From assembly GCA_052389435.1 (NCBI GenBank), contig JBQTIB010000060.1, positions 1 to 64,000 on the forward strand: a stretch of 64,000 nt of DNA, written 5' to 3'. The notes under the pieces are model-generated. The model was not told where the DNA came from and searched no databases. It saw only the letters and a list, made by a program, of their open reading frames with translations. The stretch is from JBQTKD01 sp052389435 (GTDB taxonomy: Bacteria; Actinomycetota; Actinomycetes; Sporichthyales; Sporichthyaceae). The translations under genes and the position numbers were made by a program. Each line of letters starts with the position of its first letter. Position 1 is the first letter of the stretch. Shown piece after piece: positions 42,375 through 50,431 of the stretch.

Positions 42375-42923
42375 CTAGGCCGCCGCGGGAGCCGGACGGG
42401 GATCCTCCGCGACGGGCGCGATCTCGGTGAACACGAACCTGCGGTAGGTCCAGAAACGGAACACCGTGCCGAGGAGCATCCCGATCACGTTCGCGGAGAT
42501 GTTGTCCGCGAGCGGGGAGGTGAAGTTCAGGACGTAGTGGGAGATGCCGAGGCAGGCCAGCGCGATGGCCAGGGCAACCGCGTTCAGCGCGAAGAACAGT
42601 ACGTATTCGCGACGCAGGTCCTGGCGGGCCCGGTGCCGGAAGGTCCACTGGCGGTTGCCGACGAAGGCGACCGTGGTGGCGAGCACGGTGGAGAAGATCT
42701 TTGCGGTCAGCGGACGGCCGTCGAGCACCGTCTGGCTCAGCACGTTGAAGGTGACGATGTCGACGAGGTAGGCAACGGCGCCGACCACGCCGAACTTCGC
42801 GAGTTCGTGGAACAGGTGACCGAAGCGCTCGCGCACGGCCTTCACGAGGAAGTTGCCGGACAGAGCGGGTTCCGTGCGGCTGGGACCGCCGCGTGCGCCG
42901 TCCACCGATCGCGCCAGACTCAC
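42375..42923 (-). CDS. GtrA-family membrane protein
   Basis: A 182-residue protein with four membrane helices of the GtrA/DPMS family. They start at ELAKFGVVGAVAYLVDIVTF and include STVLATTVAFVGNRQWTFRH, with the typical NRxWTFR motif. The last segment is IGMLLGTVFRFWTYRRFVFT. GtrA-type proteins flip or hold polyprenyl-linked sugars for cell-envelope polymers. The start is uncertain: GTG at 42923 is used, and a later GTG near 42845 is possible. It lies 4 nt before the metalloprotease gene on the same strand. A link to the envelope cluster at 46-64 kb is possible. Confidence 0.85.
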   Translation of the reverse strand: MSLARSVDGARGGPSRTEPALSGNFLVKAVRERFGHLFHELAKFGVVGAVAYLVDIVTFNVLSQTVLDGRPLTAKIFSTVLATTVAFVGNRQWTFRHRARQDLRREYVLFFALNAVALAIALACLGISHYVLNFTSPLADNISANVIGMLLGTVFRFWTYRRFVFTEIAPVAEDPRPAPAAA

Positions 42924-43108
42924 CGGCAGAGGCCCTTTCGTCGGTCCGGGCCTCGCCCGGGCGCACACGAGCCCGAGCCCGCGTATGAACAGTGCAGCAT
43001 TACTTCCCCGTTCGGGCGAATCTAGCGCCGTGTTCAGCGTCACCTCGAAGGCCCCCACCGGCCGTAACCAAAGGGCAACCCTCGGCAGTGCGCCGGCGGG
43101 CCGGGCAT

Positions 43109-43114
43109 TAGCGT
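43109..43114 (+). promoter_or_regulatory. -10 box that fixes the purK start (leaderless)
   Basis: TAGCGT is followed by 7 nt and the GTG at 43122. An upstream in-frame GTG at 43113 overlaps the box itself and so cannot be the start if this promoter is used. Confidence 0.5.
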
Positions 43115-43121
43115 GTCGGCC

Positions 43122-44270
43122 GTGACTGTTGGGGTTGTCGGGATGGTCGGCGGCGGGCAGCTCGCGCGGATGACCGCGCAGGCCGCGATCGCCCTGGACG
43201 TGCGGCTGCGCGTGCTCGCCGCCACGCCCGAGGAATCCGCCGCCCAGGTGGCCGCCGAGGTCGTGATCGGGGACCACGACGACCTCGACACCCTGCGCGC
43301 GTTCGCGGCCGGCTGCGACGCGCTGACCTTCGACCACGAGCACGTTCCCACCGAGCACCTGCGCGTGCTCGAGGCCGAAGGCGTGGCCGTGCGGCCGGGC
43401 TCGGCGGCGCTGGAACACGCTCAGGACAAGGTCGCGATGCGGCGCCGGCTCACCTCCGTCGGCATTCCGTCGCCCGCCTGGGAGGTGGTCTCCGACGTCG
43501 CGGAGTTGGCGGAGTTCGGGCACTGGGCCGGGTGGCCGCTGGTGGTCAAGACCCCGCGCGGCGGGTACGACGGCCGGGGCGTGCGGCTGGTGGACAGTGC
43601 CGAGGAGGCCGCCGACTGGCTGGCCCGCGGACCGCTGCTGGCCGAGGAGAAGGTCGCGTTCACCCGCGAACTGGCCGTGATGCTGGCCCGCAGCCCGCAC
43701 GGGCAGGCGGCCGTCTACCCGGTCGTGCAGACCGTGCAGCGCGCCGGCATCTGCCGCGAGGTGATCGCCCCCGCACCGATCGACGAAGAGCACGCCGTGG
43801 ACGCGCAGCGCATCGCCCTGCAGATCGCCTCCACCCTCGGCGTCGTCGGCGTCTTCGCCGTCGAACTGTTCGACACCGCGGGCGGCGTCCTGGTCAACGA
43901 GCTCGCGATGCGCCCGCACAACAGCGGCCACTGGAGCATCGACGGGGCCGTGACCAGCCAGTTCGAACAGCACCTACGGGCCGTGCTGGACCTGCCGCTC
44001 GGCTCGACCGCAATGCGCGACCCGCACGCCGTCATGGCCAACGTGCTCGGCGGGGACTACCCGGACCTGGGAGCGGCCTACCTGCACTGCATGGCCCGCG
44101 ACCCCGGTCTGCGCATCCACAACTACGGCAAGACCGTCGTTCCCGGCCGCAAGGTCGGACACGTGACAGTGTCGGGGGACGACCCCGCCGACCTGCTGAA
44201 ACGAGCCCGGCACGCCGCCGAGTTCATGGCCGGCGACTCCGGCGCGATCCGCGACGCCGCCGACGACTAG
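43122..44270 (+). CDS. purK: 5-(carboxyamino)imidazole ribonucleotide synthase
   Basis: A 382-residue ATP-grasp enzyme of purine synthesis. It carboxylates AIR to N5-CAIR using ATP and bicarbonate. It starts VGVVGMVGGGQLARMTAQAA, has the ATP-grasp core WPLVVKTPRGGYDGRGVRLV and the metal-binding region VLVNELAMRPHNSGHWSIDG. The GTG at 43122 is favoured because a TAGCGT box ends 7 nt before it; GTG 43113 is the alternative. The partner purE follows after 8 nt. Confidence 0.96.
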   Translation: MTVGVVGMVGGGQLARMTAQAAIALDVRLRVLAATPEESAAQVAAEVVIGDHDDLDTLRAFAAGCDALTFDHEHVPTEHLRVLEAEGVAVRPGSAALEHAQDKVAMRRRLTSVGIPSPAWEVVSDVAELAEFGHWAGWPLVVKTPRGGYDGRGVRLVDSAEEAADWLARGPLLAEEKVAFTRELAVMLARSPHGQAAVYPVVQTVQRAGICREVIAPAPIDEEHAVDAQRIALQIASTLGVVGVFAVELFDTAGGVLVNELAMRPHNSGHWSIDGAVTSQFEQHLRAVLDLPLGSTAMRDPHAVMANVLGGDYPDLGAAYLHCMARDPGLRIHNYGKTVVPGRKVGHVTVSGDDPADLLKRARHAAEFMAGDSGAIRDAADD

Positions 44271-44278
44271 GAGCAGTT

Positions 44279-44812
44279 GTGGCCGAACCCGACAGCCCGC
44301 AGCACGACTCCACCCGGGGACCGTCCCCGCTGGTGGGCATCGTCATGGGCTCGGACTCCGACTGGCCCGTGATGGAGGCGGCCGCCGAGGCGCTCGCCGA
44401 GTTCGACGTCCCGCACGAGATCGACGTCGTGTCCGCCCACCGCATGCCGCGGGCGATGCTCGACTACGGCGCCAACGCCGCGGGCCGCGGGCTGCGCACG
44501 ATCATCGCCGGCGCCGGGGGAGCCGCCCACCTGCCGGGGATGCTCGCCTCGATGACGCCGCTGCCGGTGATCGGCGTGCCCGTCCCCCTCAAGGCGCTGG
44601 ACGGCATGGACTCGCTGCTGTCCATCGTCCAGATGCCGGCCGGGGTGCCGGTGGCCACCGTCGCCATCGGCAACGCCCGCAACGCCGGCCTGCTCGCGGT
44701 GCGCATCCTCGCCGCCTCCGACCCGGACCTGCGCGCCCGCATGGAGGACTTCCAGAAGGACCTCGAGGCCACCGCCCGAGCCAAGGGCGCCACCCTCCGC
44801 CGCCGAGGCTGA
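44279..44812 (+). CDS. purE: N5-CAIR mutase
   Basis: A 177-residue mutase that moves the carboxyl group of N5-CAIR to C4, completing the PurK-PurE step. The signature reads VGIVMGSDSDWPVMEAAAEA, and SAHRMPRAMLDYG carries the catalytic His. GAGGAAHLPGMLASMTPLPV and GVPVPLKALDGMDSLLSIVQ are typical class I PurE sequences. AGGAG at 44269-44273 overlaps the purK stop and lies 5 nt before the GTG. The two genes are an operon. A tandem duplication lies downstream. Confidence 0.97.
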   Translation: MAEPDSPQHDSTRGPSPLVGIVMGSDSDWPVMEAAAEALAEFDVPHEIDVVSAHRMPRAMLDYGANAAGRGLRTIIAGAGGAAHLPGMLASMTPLPVIGVPVPLKALDGMDSLLSIVQMPAGVPVATVAIGNARNAGLLAVRILAASDPDLRARMEDFQKDLEATARAKGATLRRRG

Positions 44813-45173
44813 CCCCACCTGGCCGCCACTCCACCTCCCACCCACTCCGGGCTGCGGGCTGCGGCTTCACTCGTGGTGGTGCTGCCGTACTCGTCGCGGG
44901 TCGCGGCGTCTGGCGAGTGGAGTGGCACCCGGGCGAGTGGAGCGGCATTCGTGGGGTCAGGCTTCTCCCATACGGGCTCCGGGCTGCGGGGTGCGGCTTC
45001 ACTCGTGGTGGTGCTGCCGTACTCGTCGCGGGTCGCGGCGTCTGGCGAGTGGAGTGGCACCCGGGGGAGTGGAGCGGCATTCGTGGGGTCAGGCTTCTCC
45101 CATCCGGCTGCGGGGGTGGCCGCGAATGTCCCAACATGACCGGATCCGAAAGCCGAGGGCGGTGACTGCGCCG
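44813..45173. other. Intergenic region after purE with no supported gene
   Basis: About 360 bp between the purE stop and the protease start. Most of it is the 132-bp tandem duplication described separately. Open frames on both strands through it come from the repeat length being a multiple of three. Confidence 0.5.
44845..45108. repeat. 132-bp tandem duplication downstream of purE
   Basis: Bases 44845-44976 are repeated at 44977-45108 with only a few differences. A further short piece (CCGGCTGCGGG) follows the second copy. Each unit contains the near-repeats GAGTGGAGTGGCA and GAGTGGAGCGGCA. The unit length of 132 keeps frames open by chance. There is no transposase or terminal inverted repeat. 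Confidence 0.9.
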
Positions 45174-46097
45174 ATGCAACTGCGTCGAGTTCTGATGGGT
45201 CTTCCGCTGATGGCTGCCCTGGTGCTGGCCGCTCCGGCCTCCGCCGCCGCCGCGAAGGCACCGCCCAAGCCGCGCTTCGGGCCGCTGGCCTCGGGTCTGT
45301 ACGTCGGCATGCAGACCAACACCGACGGCGCGTTCTGCACCGCGAACTTCGTCTTCGTCGACGCCGCCGCCAACCTGTACTTCGGCCAGTCCGCGCACTG
45401 CGCCCGCAAGGAACAGAAGGAGGTCGCCCAGCCGACCGGCTGCACCTTCGGCTCCAAACCGCTCGGCACCCCGGTGAAGTTCCCGGACTCCAACGTCACC
45501 GGCGAACTGGCGTACTCGTCGTGGCTGACGATGCAGAAGGTCCGGGAGAAGGACATGAACGCCTGCGTCGACAACGACTTCGCCCTGGTCAAGGTCCCGC
45601 GGTTCGCACACAACCAGGTCAACCCGACGATGCCGCTGTTCTACGGCCCGTCGGGGCTGAACACCGGCGGCACGACGATGGGCGACACCGTCGTCGGTTT
45701 CGGCAACTCCCCGACCCGCCAGGGCCTGTCCGACGTCAAGCCGAAGCAGTCGGTGTCCGTCGGCACCGTTCAGGACGGCTGGGCGCACCTGATCTACTCC
45801 GCGACCCCCGGTATCCCCGGCGACTCCGGCGGCCCCTACCTCGACGCGCAGGGCCGGGCCCTGGGCAGCCTGTCCAAGATGGTCCTGGGACCGGCGCCCG
45901 GCGCGAACGTCATCACCGACATCAACCGTGCGCTCGAGTACGCCAAGAAGCACTCCGGCATCGAGGGCCTGCGCCTGGCCAAGGGCACCGAGAAGTTCCG
46001 CGGCGCCTTCGTCGGCAACCCCCTGCTCGGCCAGGTCCCGACGCCGCCCACGGGGCAGGCCACGCCTCGACGGTTCGGTCGACGCTCCGCCGAGTGA
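45174..46097 (+). CDS. Secreted trypsin-like (S1) serine protease
   Basis: A 307-residue exported protease. The signal peptide (RRVLMGLPLMAALVLAAPAS) ends near ASAAAA. The triad is visible: His in YFGQSAHCARK, Asp in CVDNDFALVKVP and Ser in GIPGDSGGPYLD. Four or more cysteines suggest disulfides. It resembles the chymotrypsin-fold secreted proteases of streptomycetes. The ATG at 45174 is chosen; an in-frame GTG at 45162 has GAGG close upstream and is possible. It stands alone between the tandem repeat and a hairpin terminator. Confidence 0.88.
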   Translation: MQLRRVLMGLPLMAALVLAAPASAAAAKAPPKPRFGPLASGLYVGMQTNTDGAFCTANFVFVDAAANLYFGQSAHCARKEQKEVAQPTGCTFGSKPLGTPVKFPDSNVTGELAYSSWLTMQKVREKDMNACVDNDFALVKVPRFAHNQVNPTMPLFYGPSGLNTGGTTMGDTVVGFGNSPTRQGLSDVKPKQSVSVGTVQDGWAHLIYSATPGIPGDSGGPYLDAQGRALGSLSKMVLGPAPGANVITDINRALEYAKKHSGIEGLRLAKGTEKFRGAFVGNPLLGQVPTPPTGQATPRRFGRRSAE

Positions 46098-46197
46098 GCG
46101 TCCTGTCGGATCTCTTCGACCCGTCGGCTACTGCCGCCCGTCGCCTGCCGCCGCGGAAAGCGCGAGAGCCGTTTCGTCTGCGTTCGCGACGGTCGGC

Positions 46198-46236
46198 GCG
46201 ATCGCCGTGGAGGATGACAACCCCCACGGTGATCGC
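46198..46236. terminator. Bidirectional hairpin, second copy of the ATGACAA-loop element
   Basis: A 16-position stem (one mismatch and one G-T pair) with loop ATGACAA lies between the convergent protease and dehydrogenase genes. Its core differs from the hairpin at 7000-7032 at two positions. No U-tract. Confidence 0.65.
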
Positions 46237-46263
46237 AGGTCGCGATCGCTCGAGTCCGCGCGG

Positions 46264-47583
46264 TCAGCGGCGGCCGAAGCCGCGGTAGGTCCAGCCCGCA
46301 GAGCGGTAGGCGTCGGCGTCGAGGCAGTTGCGGGCGTCCAGCACCCACGGGCGCCCGACCACGCCGGCAAGCATCGCGGGGTCCAGCGCTCGGAACTCGG
46401 CCCACTCGGTCAGGTGCAGCACCAGGTCCGCGCCCGCGCACGCGGCCAGGGCCGTGGGTGCGTAGGTCAGCGTCGGGAAGCGCTCGCGGGCGTTCTCCAT
46501 CGCCTTGGGGTCGTACACGCTCACCAGGCCGCCCTGCAGGTGGATCTCGCCGGCCACGTGCAGGGCCGGGGAGTCCCGGACGTCGTCGGAGTCGGGCTTG
46601 AACGCCGCGCCGAGGACCGCGATCCGCTTGCCGACGAGCGAACCGCCGCAGAGTTCGCGGGCCACCTCGACGGTACGGATGCGCCGGCGCAGGTTGATCG
46701 CGTCGACCTCGCGCAGGAAGGTCAGCGCCTCGGAGGCGCCGAGTTCGCCGGCCCGGGCCATGAACGCCCGGATGTCCTTGGGCAGGCAGCCGCCGCCGAA
46801 GCCCAGACCCGCGTTCAGGAAGCGCCGGCCGATCCGGGGATCGTGGCCGAGGGCGTCGGCGAGCGCGGTCACGTCCGCCCCGGCCGCCTCGCAGACCTCG
46901 GCCATGGCGTTGATGAAGGAGATCTTGGTGGCGAGGAACGCGTTCGCGGCGACCTTGACGAGTTCGGCGGTGGCGAAGTCGGTGACCAGCAGCGGGACGC
47001 CGGCCTCCAGCAGTTCGGCGTACACCTCGCGGAGCACTTCGACGGCCCGGTCGCCGGCGGTGCCGACCACGAGCCGGTCCGGGCGAAGGGTGTCGGCGAC
47101 GGCGAAGCCCTCGCGGAGGAACTCCGGGTTCCAGGCCAACTCGGCCGCGGCTCCGGCGGGAGCGTGCTCGGCCAGGTAGGCCGACAGCCGCGCCGCGGTG
47201 CCGACCGGGACGGTCGACTTGCCGACGACCAGGCAGGGTCGGGTCAGGTGCGGGGCCAGGCCCGCGATCACGCCGTCGACCTGTGCCATGTCCGCCGCGA
47301 GTTCGCCGCGCCGCTGCGGAGTGCCTACGCAGGTGAACAGCACGTCCGCGAACTCCGCGACCTCCGCGTAGGAGGTGGTGAACCGCAGCCTCCCCGTGCC
47401 GGTGTGCTTGGCGACCAGCGGGGCCAGGTCCGGTTCGAAGAACGGCACCTCGCCGGCGGACAGCGCCTTCACCTTCGCGGCGTCGACGTCCATGCCGAGG
47501 ACCTCGAAGCCCAGTTCGGCCATGCAGGCGGCGTGGGTTACCCCTAGGTAGCCCGTGCCCAATACGGCGATGCGGCGTGACAT
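46264..47583 (-). CDS. UDP-glucose/GDP-mannose 6-dehydrogenase
   Basis: A 439-residue NAD-dependent enzyme that oxidises a nucleotide sugar to its uronic acid. The Rossmann motif is IAVLGTGYLGVTHAACMAEL at residue 5. The catalytic Cys lies in GLGFGGGCLPKDIRAF, with the substrate Lys in VKVAANAFLATKISFIN. The C-terminal domain has GKRIAVLGAAFKPDSDDVRD. Length is normal. GAGAGGGGA precedes the ATG at 47583. It is divergent from the first LCP-family gene. It probably supplies UDP-glucuronate for an envelope polymer. Probably UDP-glucose specific, but not certain. Confidence 0.92.
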   Translation of the reverse strand: MSRRIAVLGTGYLGVTHAACMAELGFEVLGMDVDAAKVKALSAGEVPFFEPDLAPLVAKHTGTGRLRFTTSYAEVAEFADVLFTCVGTPQRRGELAADMAQVDGVIAGLAPHLTRPCLVVGKSTVPVGTAARLSAYLAEHAPAGAAAELAWNPEFLREGFAVADTLRPDRLVVGTAGDRAVEVLREVYAELLEAGVPLLVTDFATAELVKVAANAFLATKISFINAMAEVCEAAGADVTALADALGHDPRIGRRFLNAGLGFGGGCLPKDIRAFMARAGELGASEALTFLREVDAINLRRRIRTVEVARELCGGSLVGKRIAVLGAAFKPDSDDVRDSPALHVAGEIHLQGGLVSVYDPKAMENARERFPTLTYAPTALAACAGADLVLHLTEWAEFRALDPAMLAGVVGRPWVLDARNCLDADAYRSAGWTYRGFGRR

Positions 47584-47724
47584 CCGTCCCCTCTCGGGAG
47601 TGCACAGGGCGAAACGAGGTCGCCCACAGCGAAGATTAATGTGCGGTGCCAAAGATCGGGTGTATTCGTGCGCTCACCGTGCGCGACTCGCCCCGATGTG
47701 CGAGGTCTTGCGGCGCCTGCTGTC

Positions 47725-47730
47725 GATACT
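47725..47730 (+). promoter_or_regulatory. -10-like GATACT before the first LCP gene
   Basis: GATACTGGTC lies 104 nt before the TTG start of the first LCP gene. Closely similar ATACTG(G/A)T sequences precede the second (50380-50385) and third (51946-51951) paralogues, suggesting a shared promoter element. Confidence 0.4.
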
Positions 47731-47833
47731 GGTCATCCCCCCGCATTGGCGCGGGATCCACATGCGCTCTCGTGCACGGACCCGTCCGCGACGCAGACGC
47801 GGACCCCCTAGGAACAGGCAGAGGAGGCCGGAG

Positions 47834-49285
47834 TTGCTCGAAAGAGGCAAGGCGGACTTCCGCCGCAAGTCCGAGACCGTCCGCTTCCGGCGGGCTCTGA
47901 CGCTGCTCGCCATGACGCTGGTCCTGCCGGGCTCGGCGCAGGTCATGTGCGGCAACAAGGCCGTCGGCCGCGCCGCGCTGCGCGTCGTCGCCCTGGCCTT
48001 CTCCCTGCTCGTCGGGGCCGTGCTGATCCTCGGCCGAGACGGGCTCGTCGACCTGTTCCTCGACACCGGCAAGCTCACCTTCGTCGAGGTCGCCCTCGCC
48101 GTGCTGGCGATCTGCTGGCTCGGGCTGTTCGTCGACGCCTGGCGGCTCGGCCGTCCGCCCACGCTGCGCCGCCCCCACCGTCTCGCCGCCGCCACCCTGT
48201 CCCTCACCCTGATGGCGGGCGTCGCCGCCCCCATGGCCTACGGCGCCTACCTGATCGACGTGCAGCGCGACCTCATCAAGGACGTGTTCCAGGCCGGCGG
48301 CAAAGCCGATTTGTACAACGGTCGCTTGAACGTCCTGCTGCTCGGCGGCGACGGCGGGTTGAACCGCACGGGTATTCGCACCGACTCGATCTCGCTGGCG
48401 AGCATCGACGTCGGCACCGGCAAGACCGTGCTGCTCTCGCTTCCGCGCAATTTGCAGTACGCGCCGTTCCCGCCCGGAACCACGATGGCCAAGCAGTTCC
48501 CGAACGGGTTCCCGGACTTCTTCTTCGGGATCTACACCTGGGCGCAGGAGAACCGGCACCTTTTCGACAAGAAGATCCTCGACCCCGGGGCGCTCGCCGT
48601 CGAGCAGGCCGTCGCGCAGACGATGGGCATCCCGGTCCACTACTACGCCATGGTCAACCTCGCAGGGTTCAAAAACGTCGTCGACGCCCTCGGCGGCATC
48701 ACGCTTCGCGTCAACGAGCGCCTGCCGATCGGCGGCGGCACCAACCTCGCCACCGGGCGCAAGTACCCGATCACCGGTCACATCGAGCCCGGACTGCAGA
48801 AGCTCGACGGCTACCACGCCCTCTGGTACGCCCGATCGCGCGCCGAAGCCGCGCACGGCGACTACGACCGCATGGACCGGCAGCGCTGCGTGTTCGGCGC
48901 CATCCTGAACCAGGCCGACCCGCTGGTCCTGCTGAGGAACTACCGCGAACTCGCGGGCGCGACCAAGAAGGTCATCGCGACCGACCTCACCACCGACGAG
49001 CTCAAGCGACTCATCGACGTCTCCGGCAAGTCGAAGAAGGCCAGCATCACCAGCGTCACGTTCAACAACCAGCTGATCGACTCGGCCAACCCCGACATCG
49101 CCCTGATCCGCGCGAAGGTGCAGGAGGCGATCGCCAAGTCCAACGCGATCAAGGCGACGCCCACCGAGTCGGCCTCGCCCAAGGCAACTGCGAAGGCGAG
49201 CACGAAGAAGCCGGCCACGACCAAGAAGCCGACCACCGCTCCCGGGCAGTCGGTCGAGCTCGCCGACACCTGCAGCTACAGCTGA
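47834..49285 (+). CDS. LytR-CpsA-Psr (LCP) family glycopolymer ligase, paralogue 1
   Basis: A 483-residue membrane protein. Four hydrophobic segments occupy residues 20-160: LTLLAMTLVLPGSAQVMCGN, LRVVALAFSLLVGAVLILG, ALAVLAICWLGLFVDAWRLG and LSLTLMAGVAAPMAYGAYL. An extracellular LCP domain follows with LLLGGDGGLNRTGIRTDSIS, LLSLPRNLQYAPFPPG and HGDYDRMDRQRCVFG. LCP enzymes usually have one or few N-terminal helices. They transfer polyprenyl-pyrophosphate polymers to peptidoglycan. The Lys/Thr/Pro-rich tail ends APGQSVELADTCSYS, a motif shared by all three paralogues. TTG at 47834 has AGGAGG 6 nt upstream; longer in-frame starts lack this. Confidence 0.9.
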   Translation: MLERGKADFRRKSETVRFRRALTLLAMTLVLPGSAQVMCGNKAVGRAALRVVALAFSLLVGAVLILGRDGLVDLFLDTGKLTFVEVALAVLAICWLGLFVDAWRLGRPPTLRRPHRLAAATLSLTLMAGVAAPMAYGAYLIDVQRDLIKDVFQAGGKADLYNGRLNVLLLGGDGGLNRTGIRTDSISLASIDVGTGKTVLLSLPRNLQYAPFPPGTTMAKQFPNGFPDFFFGIYTWAQENRHLFDKKILDPGALAVEQAVAQTMGIPVHYYAMVNLAGFKNVVDALGGITLRVNERLPIGGGTNLATGRKYPITGHIEPGLQKLDGYHALWYARSRAEAAHGDYDRMDRQRCVFGAILNQADPLVLLRNYRELAGATKKVIATDLTTDELKRLIDVSGKSKKASITSVTFNNQLIDSANPDIALIRAKVQEAIAKSNAIKATPTESASPKATAKASTKKPATTKKPTTAPGQSVELADTCSYS

Positions 49286-50331
49286 TGACGGCTTCGGTGT
49301 CCACCGACGGCCTGCCGGCCCCGCGCTCTCCCCGGGAGAGCGCCGTGGCGCCGCCGGTGTCGGTGATCATGCCCGTGCTCAACGAGTCCCGGCACCTGCG
49401 CTCCGCGGTCACGGCGATCGTGGAGCAGGACTACGCCGGGCCGTTGGAGATCGTGCTCGCCCTCGGTCCGTCGAAGGACGACACCGACAGGATCGCCGCG
49501 GAGCTCGCCGCGGCGGACCCGCGGATCCGGTTGGTCGCGAACCCGACCGGTGCGACCCCGTGCGGGCTCAACGCCGCGATCGGCGCGAGCAGCCACGACA
49601 TCGTGGTCCGCGTCGACGGGCACGCCATCCTTCCCCCGGACTACGTGCGGGTCGCCGTGGAGGTGCTGCTCGAGACCGGAGCGGACAACGTCGGCGGCAT
49701 CATGGCCGCCGAGGGCGTCACCCCGTTCGAGCAGGCCGTGGCCGTGGCCATGACCAGCAAACTCGGCATGGGCGGCTCGCGGTTCCACGTCGGAGGACAG
49801 GCCGGTCCGGCCGAGACGGTGTACCTGGGCTCGTTTCGGCGCCGCGCGCTCGAACGCGTCGGTGGGTTCGACGAGACCCTGCGCCGCGCGCAGGACTGGG
49901 AGCTCAACCACCGCATCCGCGAATCTGGCGGCATCGTCTGGTTCACCCCGCGGATGCAGGTGACCTATCGGCCGCGGCCGGACCTGCGGGCCCTGGCGAC
50001 GCAGTTCTACCGGACCGGTCAGTGGCGGCGCGGCGTCATCCGTCGCATGCCGCAGACGGCGAACTACCGCTACCTCGCCCCGCCGGCGGCCGTCGTCGCC
50101 ATCGTGGCGGGTACGGCCCTCGGCGTTCTGGGGAAGAAGGTCGGCTGGCTCGCCCCGGCCGGCTACGCCGCTGCGCTGCTCGCCGGATCGGCGGCCAACG
50201 CCAAGGGCCTGCCCCGCGAAGCGGCCCTGCGGCTGCCCGCCGTCTACGCGACGATGCACCTCGGATGGGGGCTTGGCTTCCTCGTCAGCCCGCGCGACCT
50301 CATCGACGAACCGTCCGTTCCAGGTCTGTAG
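49285..50331 (+). CDS. Glycosyltransferase family 2 (ExoA-like)
   Basis: A 348-residue inverting GT-A glycosyltransferase. It starts with a short disordered part, then PPVSVIMPVLNESRHLRSAV. The nucleotide/metal region reads IVVRVDGHAILPPDYV (DxD-like DGH). The acceptor-base region is RRAQDWELNHRIRESGGIVW. The last 80 residues hold hydrophobic segments (AAVVAIVAGTALGVLGKKVG), so it is membrane-bound, as ExoA of succinoglycan synthesis is. The start overlaps the LCP stop (TGATG), so the two are coupled. It may extend the polymer the LCP protein attaches. Confidence 0.92.
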   Translation: MTASVSTDGLPAPRSPRESAVAPPVSVIMPVLNESRHLRSAVTAIVEQDYAGPLEIVLALGPSKDDTDRIAAELAAADPRIRLVANPTGATPCGLNAAIGASSHDIVVRVDGHAILPPDYVRVAVEVLLETGADNVGGIMAAEGVTPFEQAVAVAMTSKLGMGGSRFHVGGQAGPAETVYLGSFRRRALERVGGFDETLRRAQDWELNHRIRESGGIVWFTPRMQVTYRPRPDLRALATQFYRTGQWRRGVIRRMPQTANYRYLAPPAAVVAIVAGTALGVLGKKVGWLAPAGYAAALLAGSAANAKGLPREAALRLPAVYATMHLGWGLGFLVSPRDLIDEPSVPGL

Positions 50332-50379
50332 CCGGTCTAGAAACTCTCCGATTGCCAGTCCGAAACGGCGCGATCCGCG

Positions 50380-50385
50380 AATACT
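50380..50385 (+). promoter_or_regulatory. -10-like AATACT before the second LCP gene
   Basis: AATACTGAT lies 47 nt upstream of the GTG at 50432. It would put the transcript start after the ATG at 50387, favouring the downstream GTG as the true start. Confidence 0.35.
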
Positions 50386-50431
50386 GATGCCCCGGTCGAG
50401 CAGCGACCGGCGTCGGCGCGGAGGCACGCGG

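Noticed and set aside
44873..45139. Open frame encoding a repeated 44-residue peptide
   Set aside because: The 132-bp repeat length preserves all frames, so both strands are open; there is no start context and no known domain.
44464..45953. Minus-strand proline-rich frames through the tandem repeat
   Set aside because: They run antisense into purE and the trypsin-like protease and lack ribosome sites.
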